Shown here: in pieces, positions 1-5,370 of the stretch
How positions within the stretch are numbered: position 1 is the stretch's first letter
Layout: every line of letters starts with the position of its first letter
Source of the DNA: Prolixibacteraceae bacterium
GTDB lineage: Bacteria; Bacteroidota; Bacteroidia; Bacteroidales; Prolixibacteraceae
DNA length: 7,571 bases
Assembly (NCBI GenBank): GCA_003537645.1
Contig: DPRM01000142.1
Location: 55,851-63,421 of the forward strand
Direction: 5' to 3'
Position numbers and translations under genes: made by a program
The notes under the pieces: generated by a model
Database searches by the model: none
The model's input: only the letters and a program-made list of their open reading frames with translations
Told to the model about the DNA's origin: nothing

Positions 1-104
1 GACTTGTTTTTTTCGCTGGTAAAAATTTCAGCAACCAGAATAGCAAGGGCTGCAAGCGTGAGCAGCAATTCGTGGCGCATGAGTATAAACTGTCCGAGAT
101 CCAT
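1..104 (-). CDS. nuoN: NADH-quinone oxidoreductase subunit N, N-terminal 34 codons (3' part beyond window)
   Basis: The ATG at 104-102 opens a frame without stops to the left edge, giving MDLGQFILMRHELLLTLAAL and then AILVAEIFTSEKNK. A short polar start, then MRHELLLT and a first hydrophobic helix ending in E-I-F, is typical of Bacteroidota NuoN, the third antiporter-like pump of complex I (ND2-type). Its position directly after nuoM is the standard gene order. Only the first helix is visible, so none of the functional lysines can be checked. The start is 121 bp after the nuoM stop. A TTG two codons upstream is possible but less likely. The frame is too short to stand alone as evidence, but the sequence and context agree well. 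Confidence 0.9.
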   Translation of the reverse strand, partial: MDLGQFILMRHELLLTLAALAILVAEIFTSEKNK

Positions 105-120
105 ATCCAAAATTTTTAGC

Positions 121-146
121 CTCCCTCAACCCCTCCGTAAGAGGGG
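121..146. repeat. C/G-rich hairpin element in the nuoM-nuoN gap
   Basis: CCCCTC (130-135) pairs with GAGGGG (141-146) around CGTAA, a perfect 6-bp stem. A second C-rich arm, CCCTC (123-127), offers a competing 5-bp pairing with GAGGG (141-145). The layout of two C-arms and one G-arm mirrors the element at 2019-2046 in the opposite orientation. On the transcript it lies 17 nt before the nuoN ATG without a U-run, so it is not a canonical terminator. It could affect nuoN translation or RNA processing. Confidence 0.65.
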
Positions 147-206
147 CTTTGAAGAACGCTTTGTTTATATTTTTTTCTTTATTAGCACCTTTTTTTATTC
201 TTTTTC

Positions 207-234
207 AAGTCTCCCTCTGTGTGATTTAGGGTAC
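207..234. repeat. Possible decayed palindromic repeat overlapping the end of nuoM
   Basis: The segment AAGTCTCCCTCTGTGTGATTTAGGG at the nuoM 3' end has weak CCCT/AGGG symmetry (213-216 with 228-231). The TTAGGGTAC at 226-234 recurs in reverse complement at 2007-2015, next to the hairpin after nuoL. The nuoM stop codon and its last codons lie inside it. I read it as a degenerate copy of a C/G-rich repeat, with low certainty because the symmetry is poor. Confidence 0.3.
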
Positions 235-1731
235 TATTGCCATTGCCAGCTTATCAATGATCGGTTTTAAACTTGCAATGATGGTGTCAGATAACCAAAG
301 AGGTGCAATACCAATGGCTGCAACTGCCAGAACAAGCGTAACCGTACTTAATTTTTCGAACCATTTTGCATCCTGAAGATGTGCATGGTGCTGATCTTTC
401 AGAGGGCCGAGAAGTATCATCCCGACAACCCTTAAAATATAAACAGCAGTAACGACAATTGAAGAAGCAACAATTACTGTAACTACCCTGTGAAACATGT
501 CCTGATGCTGGAATGCTCCAACGAAAACAGTCATTTCAGCAACGAAACCACTCAATCCGGGAAGTCCAAGTGATGCAAAACCTGCAATCATATAAACCAC
601 TGCAAGGAATGGAATTACCTTCATCAAACCACCCATTTCGTTTACGTCGCGAGTGTGTGTCCTTCCGTAAATCATACCAATCAGGGCGAAGAAAAGGGCT
701 GTCATCAAACCGTGTGAAATCATTTGCAGGATGGCTCCGTCCATTGCTGTTTGGTTCAGCATCAGCAAGGCAAAAATTACGAGTCCGCAATGGCTAACCG
801 ATGAGTATGCATTGATGAATTTCAGGTCTGATTGCCAGATGGCGCCGAATGCTCCGTAAACTACGCTGATGGTTGTCAGGATTATGAAAATCCAGGCCAT
901 TTCGTGTGCTGCTTCAGGCATAAGAAAGATGGCAACACGGAAGCATCCGTATCCTCCAAGTTTCATCAAAACGCCTGCATGGAGCATCGAAACCGCAGTT
1001 GGCGCCGAAGCGTGACCATCGGGCGACCATGTGTGGAAAGGGAACAGCGCTCCAAGTATTCCGAATCCGATAAAAGTGAACGGAAAGAAAAAGCGTTGCA
1101 CATCGAGTGGCATGTTTATTTTGGCAATTTCAAGAATATTAAAAGTTAGCGGTCCGCCATCGGGTGCCGAATTAAAATAAATACCAAAGATTCCAACCAT
1201 CAACAGCGCAGAGCCTCCCATCAACATCAAAGTCAGTTTCATGGCCGAACTTTCTTTTGGTCCGGTACCCCAAACGCCAATCAGCAGATACATTGGTATT
1301 ACCGCCAATTCGTAGAAAAGGAACATGGTAAACAGATCGAGCGAAATGAAGAAGCCGTAAACTCCGGTAGCCAGCAATATCAGCGAGATGAAAAACTCAC
1401 GCGACAGATACTCGACTTCCCACGAGGCAAAAATTCCGGCAAAAACCACGATCGAGGTCAGACCGATCATTGCAACAGCAATACCGTCAACTCCAATCGC
1501 ATAATGAATGTTCAGGCTTGGAAACCATAAGTAATCAGCGGTAAACAGCATTTCGGCCATCACTCCTGATTTTCGTGCAGCCAAATACATAAAAACCAGC
1601 ACTGCGGTTGCTATCAGCTGCACACCCATTCCGGCTGCCGAAACAATACGCGCGCCTTTGTTATCCTTGGTAAAAAGGATACCGATCATGGTTACAATCG
1701 GGATGATTACATGTAAAGTCAGAATATTCAT
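226..1731 (-). CDS. nuoM: NADH-quinone oxidoreductase subunit M (antiporter-like, ND4-type)
   Basis: NuoM is one of the three antiporter-like proton pumps of the membrane arm, placed between NuoL and NuoN. The 501 residues form about 14 hydrophobic segments. Glu141 in FYELAVIPMYLLIGVWG matches the TMH5 glutamate (E. coli Glu144), Lys257 in GVLMKLGGYG matches Lys265, and Glu399 in GLSGFVAEM matches Glu407. The TMH7 lysine (E. coli Lys234, in FAVKMPVVPLHGW) is Leu226 here, in FGILGALFPFHTW; this aligns without gaps, so a missing pump residue is real in this sequence. The start is fixed by an in-frame TAA four codons upstream. A 9-bp sequence (TCAGAATAT on the plus strand) is repeated at 1719-1727 and 1731-1739 around the ATG. 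No Shine-Dalgarno is seen. The gene is set apart from nuoL by 322 bp, so it may be partly uncoupled from the upstream genes. Confidence 0.98.
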   Translation of the reverse strand: MNILTLHVIIPIVTMIGILFTKDNKGARIVSAAGMGVQLIATAVLVFMYLAARKSGVMAEMLFTADYLWFPSLNIHYAIGVDGIAVAMIGLTSIVVFAGIFASWEVEYLSREFFISLILLATGVYGFFISLDLFTMFLFYELAVIPMYLLIGVWGTGPKESSAMKLTLMLMGGSALLMVGIFGIYFNSAPDGGPLTFNILEIAKINMPLDVQRFFFPFTFIGFGILGALFPFHTWSPDGHASAPTAVSMLHAGVLMKLGGYGCFRVAIFLMPEAAHEMAWIFIILTTISVVYGAFGAIWQSDLKFINAYSSVSHCGLVIFALLMLNQTAMDGAILQMISHGLMTALFFALIGMIYGRTHTRDVNEMGGLMKVIPFLAVVYMIAGFASLGLPGLSGFVAEMTVFVGAFQHQDMFHRVVTVIVASSIVVTAVYILRVVGMILLGPLKDQHHAHLQDAKWFEKLSTVTLVLAVAAIGIAPLWLSDTIIASLKPIIDKLAMAIVP

Positions 1732-1771
1732 CAGAATATGTTATTTTAAATTTTCAATTCAATTTTTTAAT

Positions 1772-1832
1772 AAATAAGGAACGAGAAATAAGAAATGTAA
1801 AACGGATACTTCGGTGTTCCTTATTTCTTATT
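1772..1832. repeat. 11-bp inverted repeat with AATAAG-rich arms, upstream of nuoM
   Basis: AAATAAGGAAC (1772-1782) is the exact reverse complement of GTTCCTTATTT (1816-1826), with a 33-nt spacer. An overlapping 10-bp alternative pairs AATAAGAAAT (1787-1796) with ATTTCTTATT (1823-1832). The spacer contains ACTTCGGTGTTCC. The design, with long AT-rich arms that contain smaller repeats, looks like a short palindromic or MITE-like element rather than a regulatory operator. It sits about 40 bp upstream of the nuoM start, so it could also affect the nuoM leader RNA. Confidence 0.6.
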
Positions 1833-1873
1833 CTGTGCTTCTTATTTTTTCTTTTTCAAACACTAACTCTATT

Positions 1874-1921
1874 TCGTCCGAAAGATGGGTAGATCCTTGT
1901 TTATCTTTATCTCGCGGACGA
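1874..1921. repeat. Imperfect long inverted repeat
   Basis: TCGTCCG (1874-1880) pairs with CGGACGA (1915-1921), and the adjoining AAAGAT (1881-1886) pairs with ATCTTT (1903-1908). This gives 13 paired bases with a 6-nt one-sided bulge (1909-1914) and a 16-nt loop. The fold is possible on either strand. No coding or promoter role is apparent. It may be another dispersed repeat unit, but only a genome-wide copy count would tell. Confidence 0.5.
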
Positions 1922-1941
1922 CTTTTACATTTTTTCTTTTT

Positions 1942-1990
1942 CCCCGGGCTTGAAACCCCGGGCTACAAATATTTCGCTCCTCTGGAGCTA
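1942..1990. repeat. REP-like element: CCCGGG dyads plus GCTCC-TCT-GGAGC hairpin
   Basis: Two copies of CCCCGGGCT (1942-1950 and 1956-1964) stand 14 nt apart, and their self-complementary CCCGGG cores can pair as a 6-bp stem with an 8-nt loop. After a TACAAATATTTC spacer, GCTCC (1976-1980) pairs with GGAGC (1984-1988) around TCT. From memory, similar GCTCC...GGAGCGAAATATTTGTAG units are scattered in Bacteroidota genomes and look like REP elements moved by RAYT transposases. That family link is recollection plus inference; only the symmetry is seen directly. Confidence 0.65.
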
Positions 1991-2018
1991 ATATAATAGA
2001 ATCGCAGTACCCTAAGCT

Positions 2019-2046
2019 TTCCCCCTTCGGGGGAATAAGAAGGGGG
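2019..2046. repeat. C/G-rich hairpin element with two competing stems, downstream of nuoL
   Basis: A perfect 7-bp stem (2019-2025 with 2029-2035) closes a 3-nt TTC loop: TTCCCCC-TTC-GGGGGAA. An alternative 8-bp stem pairs CCCCCTTC (2021-2028) with GAAGGGGG (2039-2046) around a 10-nt loop. On the nuo transcript this forms 7 nt after the nuoL stop. It lacks a trailing U-run, so it is better read as an RNA 3'-end stabiliser or an inserted palindromic repeat than as a terminator. Its arm order (two C-arms, one G-arm, read on the minus strand) resembles the element at 121-146. Confidence 0.75.
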
Positions 2047-2053
2047 CTATTCT

Positions 2054-3973
2054 TTACATCAAAAAGTACAGCATCGACAATGTCAAAGCCAATGTTCCGG
2101 CAACGAACATAAATGCGTAATGCTGCAATTGACCCGACTGCATTCCTTTGATCTGATAGGATATTTTTTCGGTTACCAATCCGATTCCAACCATAAATCC
2201 ATCAATAATGTGGCGGTCGAACCATGCCACCGGACGCGAGATGTAGTTGAAAATAATCTTCTTCGTGACGAACATGTAAATCTCGTCGAAATAGAATTTA
2301 TTGTAGGTTGCTGTATATAAAACTCCCCATTTTAAAGCCAGTTTCGCCGGAATGTCGCTTTCTTTCTTGTAAAGTATCCAGGCCATAACAATTCCTAATA
2401 ATCCGATTAATACTGAAGGAATTGCGATTGCATAATGCATTTCAGTAACAAATCCCAATTTGTCAGAAGTTACCAGATGATGGAATGGCAGGAATCCGGC
2501 GAAAACCGAAGCAACTGCTAAAAACATCAGCGGAATCGACATTGTCAGCGGACTTTCGTGTGGAGTATGATGATAATGGCGATCTTTTCCCCAGAAAACA
2601 CTGAAATACAAGCGGAACATATAGAAAGCAGTTAACCCGGCAACAATATACTCGACCGCAAACAACAGTTTGTTATGATTGTATGCTGCCACCAAAATTT
2701 CATCTTTACTGAAAAATCCTGAAAGTGGCGGTACTCCGGCAATTGTCAGACAGGCAATCAGGAAAGTAATGTGTGTAATTGGCATGTATTTGCGCAAGCC
2801 ACCCATGTCGTACATGTAGTTTGAATGAACTGCATGAATGATTGAACCGGCTCCAAGGAACAGCAAAGCTTTAAACATAGCGTGTGTAAACAGGTGGAAC
2901 ATGGAAGCCATGTAGCCCAAGCCTTCTTCGCCACCATAACCAGAAACACCCAGAGCAAGCATCATGTAACCCAGTTGCGAAAGTGTTGAAAACGCCAGAA
3001 CACGTTTAATATCGTATTGGGTGATGGCAATTACCGCGGCAAACAGCGAAGTAAAACCACCAACGTAAGCAATAATTTCCTGTGCAGCAGGAGCCTGAAA
3101 ATGAATGACCGTAAACATTCGTGCAACAAGAAAAACACCTGCAACAACCATTGTGGCAGCGTGTATCAATGCCGAAACTGGTGTCGGGCCTTCCATTGCA
3201 TCGGGTAACCAGATGTGTAACGGGAACATGGCCGATTTACCGGCGCCACCAATGAAAATCAGTGTCATTGCCCAGGTCATTGCCGAAATGCCCATAAAAC
3301 TCATGGAGGCAGCACTTCCGAAGATGGCTGTTCCGGGTTCAGTAAGTTTCGCAAAATCAAAAGTTCCGGTTACAAACGAAAGAATCAGGATACCAATCAG
3401 GAAGCCAAGATCGGCAAAACGGGTAACGATGAATGCTTTTTTCGAAGCGGCCACTGCCGATGGTTTTGTATAGTAAAATCCGATCAGGAGGAATGAGCTC
3501 ACACCCACCAATTCCCAGAAAATGTACATCTGGAAAATATTGGTAGCAATTACCAATCCAAGCATAGAAAAGGTAAACAGCGACAGGAAAGCGTAAAAGC
3601 GGGCAAACCCTGTTTCGCCTTTCATGTATCCGAGACTGTAAATATGCACCATAAACGAAATGGTTGTAACCACCACCAGCATCATCACCGAAATAGGATC
3701 AAGTAAAATTCCCATTTTAATGATCAGGGTTTCTGTAAATTTCAGCCAAGTCGTTTCAAGCGGAATGATGGCCTGAAAACCTTCAGCGTGATGAGCTCCT
3801 CCGAAAAAATAGCTGCCCGCGGTTATCAGTGAAAGTACCCACGAAATTCCCATTCCAATGGTTCCAATAATTCCTGAAACTATTGGTTTCCATTTCATCC
3901 CCAATAAACCGGTAATCAGAAACATTACCAGCGGAATCAGTATAATGAATACAGTATAAGTATATCCTACCAT
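2054..3973 (-). CDS. nuoL: NADH-quinone oxidoreductase subunit L (antiporter-like, ND5-type)
   Basis: NuoL is the distal proton-pumping subunit of the membrane arm, related to Mrp antiporter subunits, with a long lateral helix braced against NuoM and NuoN. The 639 residues fit the family. Key residues are present: Glu154 in FWELVGVSSFLLIGF (TMH5), Lys246 in GGAGKSAMFPLHIWLPDAM (TMH7), His271 in SALIHAATMV, Lys368 in THAMFKALLF, and the SKDEIL motif with Lys423 in TMH12. The region after about residue 540, including NKFYFDEIY and IDGFMVGIG, corresponds to the lateral helix and final anchor. The start follows an A-rich leader without Shine-Dalgarno, 61 bp after nuoK. No frameshift or internal stop is seen. 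A 322-bp gap made of repeats follows the stop, so nuoL is the last gene before the tight spacing of the operon breaks down. Confidence 0.98.
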   Translation of the reverse strand: MVGYTYTVFIILIPLVMFLITGLLGMKWKPIVSGIIGTIGMGISWVLSLITAGSYFFGGAHHAEGFQAIIPLETTWLKFTETLIIKMGILLDPISVMMLVVVTTISFMVHIYSLGYMKGETGFARFYAFLSLFTFSMLGLVIATNIFQMYIFWELVGVSSFLLIGFYYTKPSAVAASKKAFIVTRFADLGFLIGILILSFVTGTFDFAKLTEPGTAIFGSAASMSFMGISAMTWAMTLIFIGGAGKSAMFPLHIWLPDAMEGPTPVSALIHAATMVVAGVFLVARMFTVIHFQAPAAQEIIAYVGGFTSLFAAVIAITQYDIKRVLAFSTLSQLGYMMLALGVSGYGGEEGLGYMASMFHLFTHAMFKALLFLGAGSIIHAVHSNYMYDMGGLRKYMPITHITFLIACLTIAGVPPLSGFFSKDEILVAAYNHNKLLFAVEYIVAGLTAFYMFRLYFSVFWGKDRHYHHTPHESPLTMSIPLMFLAVASVFAGFLPFHHLVTSDKLGFVTEMHYAIAIPSVLIGLLGIVMAWILYKKESDIPAKLALKWGVLYTATYNKFYFDEIYMFVTKKIIFNYISRPVAWFDRHIIDGFMVGIGLVTEKISYQIKGMQSGQLQHYAFMFVAGTLALTLSMLYFLM

Positions 3974-3993
3974 TATTTTGTGTTTTATTTTTT

Positions 3994-4034
3994 AGTCTTA
4001 AATCAGAGAATAAAGTCCTAAGTCCAGAGTCCTT
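3994..4034. repeat. Tandem AGTCCNN heptamers in the nuoK-nuoL gap
   Basis: Reading the plus strand, three contiguous heptamers AGTCCTA, AGTCCAG, AGTCCTT occupy 4014-4034 and run right up to the nuoK stop codon. Two more degenerate units, AGTCTTA and AATCAGA, lie at 3994-4007 after a 6-nt slip. On the transcript this reads as repeated GGACT units downstream of nuoK. No strong hairpin or T-run is associated. I have an impression of similar AGTCC-type heptads in other Bacteroidota spacers, but cannot verify it here. Confidence 0.6.
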
Positions 4035-4352
4035 TTAATACTTCATTTCACTGACGTTTTCAACGTCGATGTTTTGCAGGTTCCTGTAAATATTGATGAT
4101 GAGAGCAATGGCAACCGAAGCTTCGGCAGCAGCAATACCAACAATAAAAAGCGAAAAGAAATGTCCTTGCATTTGATCGGGATATAAATATCTGTTGAAT
4201 ACCAGGAAGTTGATATTCACCGAATTCAAAATCAATTCAATTGACATCAGCATGGTAATCAGGTTGCGGCGAATAATGAACCCGCAAACCCCGATGAAAA
4301 ACATGAGCGTGCTGACCACTAAAAAATGTTCGATTCCAATTCCTTCGATCAT
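4035..4352 (-). CDS. nuoK: NADH-quinone oxidoreductase subunit K (ND4L-type)
   Basis: NuoK is a three-helix membrane-arm subunit that forms part of a proton path between the quinone cavity and NuoN. The 105 residues match the family length. The two buried glutamates are present: Glu39 in the MSIELILN segment of TM2 (Glu36 in E. coli) and Glu77 in AAAEASVAIAL of TM3 (Glu72 in E. coli). The RRN loop before TM2 and the ending NVSEMKY are also family-typical. The ATG overlaps the nuoJ TGA by 4 bp, and no clear Shine-Dalgarno is seen, so translation is probably coupled to nuoJ. The stop is followed by a 61-bp gap carrying tandem heptamers before nuoL. Confidence 0.98.
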   Translation of the reverse strand: MIEGIGIEHFLVVSTLMFFIGVCGFIIRRNLITMLMSIELILNSVNINFLVFNRYLYPDQMQGHFFSLFIVGIAAAEASVAIALIINIYRNLQNIDVENVSEMKY

Positions 4353-4873
4353 ATCTCTGAATTTTTGTTTTTATCTTTTTTCGCAACAATTATCGCGGCA
4401 ATCATGGCTGCCAGCAATAAAATACTGATTAACTCAAATGGCAAAACATATCCGTTTTTTCCGGTGCTCAACAATTGATTTCCAATAGCCGACATGTCAA
4501 CCGGAAGTTCCGGAGCAATAGTGGCTCTGAAAGGGTGGGTGAGGAGCGTTGCCAGTACAACTCCGCTTCCAATTACCGCCACGCCGATTCCCATCAGCAG
4601 ATTTATCAATTCGGGGCGTTTAAAACGATGCGAAATGTGGTGTGTCAGCAGAATACTGAAAATGATCAGAACCACAATACCTCCGGCATAAAGCGTTAAC
4701 TGCACCGCCGCCATGAACTCGTATTTCAGCATAAAGTACAATCCTGAAGTTGCAACAAGTACAAACAACAGATATACCGCAGCTCTTAAAATTCTCCGCG
4801 TTGTAACCGACAGAACGGAGAATGTCAGGATAATTCCTGATAACAGGTAAAACATGAATACACTCAGGCTCAT
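4349..4873 (-). CDS. nuoJ: NADH-quinone oxidoreductase subunit J (ND6-type)
   Basis: NuoJ is a small membrane-arm subunit next to NuoK and NuoH. Its third transmembrane helix contains the pi-bulge whose rotation is thought to gate proton coupling. The 174 residues form about five hydrophobic segments. The signature stretch EFMAAVQLTLYAGGIVVLI (52-70) matches the family pattern with its aromatic-glycine bulge, and PFELISILLLAAMIAAIIVA (145-164) is the conserved last helix. The Lys-rich tail is unremarkable. The ATG overlaps the nuoI stop as ATGA and has an AGGAGG 7 nt upstream, which fixes the start at residue 1 rather than at Met7. The 3' end overlaps nuoK by 4 bp in the same ATGA form, so nuoI, J and K form a tightly coupled block. 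Confidence 0.97.
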   Translation of the reverse strand: MSLSVFMFYLLSGIILTFSVLSVTTRRILRAAVYLLFVLVATSGLYFMLKYEFMAAVQLTLYAGGIVVLIIFSILLTHHISHRFKRPELINLLMGIGVAVIGSGVVLATLLTHPFRATIAPELPVDMSAIGNQLLSTGKNGYVLPFELISILLLAAMIAAIIVAKKDKNKNSEI

Positions 4874-5352
4874 TTTTTTGCCTCCTTTTTTAGTGACGAA
4901 CCTGGTTGGTTCAAGACTTTGGTCAGTTTGTGCCGGTCGAAAACGGCATGTTCAAATTCCTGTCCGAATGCAAGTGCGTCTGAAGGACATGTTTTCACGC
5001 ACAATCCGCAGAAAGTACACATCGACAGGTGGAAAATATGTTTGTCGATCACACGTTCCGGTTTTCCATCGGCATTCGGAACGCGGTCGGTAATAATTTC
5101 AATCGAACCGTTGGGGCAATTCATTTCGCAAATTCCGCAGCCTGTACATTTGTGCTGGTTGTTTTCATCGTGCGGCATAATGATTTCGCCTTTGAAACGT
5201 GGTTCCATTTTCAGGGAAGCACGGTTTTCAGGATATTGCTGGGTAACAATTTGCCCCGGACTTACAAAGTACTTCCCGGTGACCCGCATTCCGGCCCACA
5301 GCGAGGAAATCCCTCTGAATAAATCGCTAAAATATTTTGAGATGCTGTTCAT
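4870..5352 (-). CDS. nuoI: NADH-quinone oxidoreductase subunit I (2x[4Fe-4S] ferredoxin-type)
   Basis: NuoI is a TYKY-type subunit that carries the two [4Fe-4S] clusters N6a and N6b. It passes electrons toward cluster N2 in NuoB, next to NuoD and NuoH. Two complete ferredoxin motifs are present: Cys69, 72, 75 and 79 (CTGCGICEMNCP) and Cys112, 115, 118 and 122 (CTFCGLCVKTCP). None of the eight ligands is missing. The N-terminus is an amphipathic membrane-facing helix followed by GKYFVSPGQIVTQQYPENR, as in the family. The length, 160 residues, is normal. The gene starts 18 bp after the nuoH stop without an evident Shine-Dalgarno. The Lys-rich C-terminus (KKEAKK) is encoded by DNA that also contains the nuoJ ribosome-binding site, and its TGA overlaps the nuoJ ATG. 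Confidence 0.98.
   Translation of the reverse strand: MNSISKYFSDLFRGISSLWAGMRVTGKYFVSPGQIVTQQYPENRASLKMEPRFKGEIIMPHDENNQHKCTGCGICEMNCPNGSIEIITDRVPNADGKPERVIDKHIFHLSMCTFCGLCVKTCPSDALAFGQEFEHAVFDRHKLTKVLNQPGSSLKKEAKK
4881..4886 (-). promoter_or_regulatory. Strong Shine-Dalgarno site for nuoJ, inside the end of nuoI
   Basis: On the minus strand AGGAGG lies 7 nt upstream of the nuoJ ATG, a near-ideal anti-16S match and spacing. It is embedded in the nuoI codons for Lys-Glu-Ala (AAG GAG GCA). It is the only strong Shine-Dalgarno I see in front of any start in the window; the other starts have A-rich or coupled leaders, as is usual in Bacteroidota. It supports the assigned nuoJ start. Confidence 0.75.
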
Positions 5353-5370
5353 CGTTTTTTGCTGTTATAA

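Larger units (their letters stand above)
1732..2053. other. 322-bp nuoL-nuoM gap filled with palindromic and repeat-like blocks
   Basis: This is the only stretch over 300 bases without a gene. From the nuoL stop toward nuoM it holds a C/G-rich double hairpin (2019-2046), a CCCGGG plus GCTCC/GGAGC REP-like block (1942-1990), an imperfect long inverted repeat (1874-1921) and an 11-bp inverted repeat (1772-1826). AT-rich leader DNA precedes the nuoM ATG. No Rho-independent terminator is visible because no hairpin is followed by a T-run on the transcribed strand, and no convincing Bacteroidota promoter of the form TAnnTTTG is present. The one 60-codon open frame (plus strand, 1814-1996) runs through the repeats and looks fortuitous. 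Confidence 0.8.

Noticed and set aside
108..110. TTG as an upstream start for nuoN
   Set aside because: An ATG two codons later gives the family-typical MDLGQF start, and no Shine-Dalgarno favours the TTG.
121..146. Intrinsic terminator between nuoM and nuoN
   Set aside because: The hairpin is followed by UUGAGGG on the transcript, not a U-run, and nuoN continues directly after it.
513..1149. Plus-strand open frames (94 and 105 codons) opposite nuoM
   Set aside because: They are antisense shadows of a conserved membrane gene, with no domain and basic or Cys-rich random-looking composition.
1857..1865. Possible Bacteroidota -7 promoter element upstream of nuoM (TAGTGTTTG on the minus strand)
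   Set aside because: Its spacing is TAnnnTTTG, one base longer than TAnnTTTG, and I saw no convincing -33 TTG partner.
1814..1996. 60-codon plus-strand open frame in the nuoL-nuoM gap
   Set aside because: It runs through palindromic repeats, is low-complexity Phe/Ser-rich, and has no ribosome-binding site or recognisable domain.
3105..3473. 122-codon plus-strand open frame opposite nuoL
   Set aside because: It is antisense to the most conserved part of NuoL; its composition follows from the sense codons.
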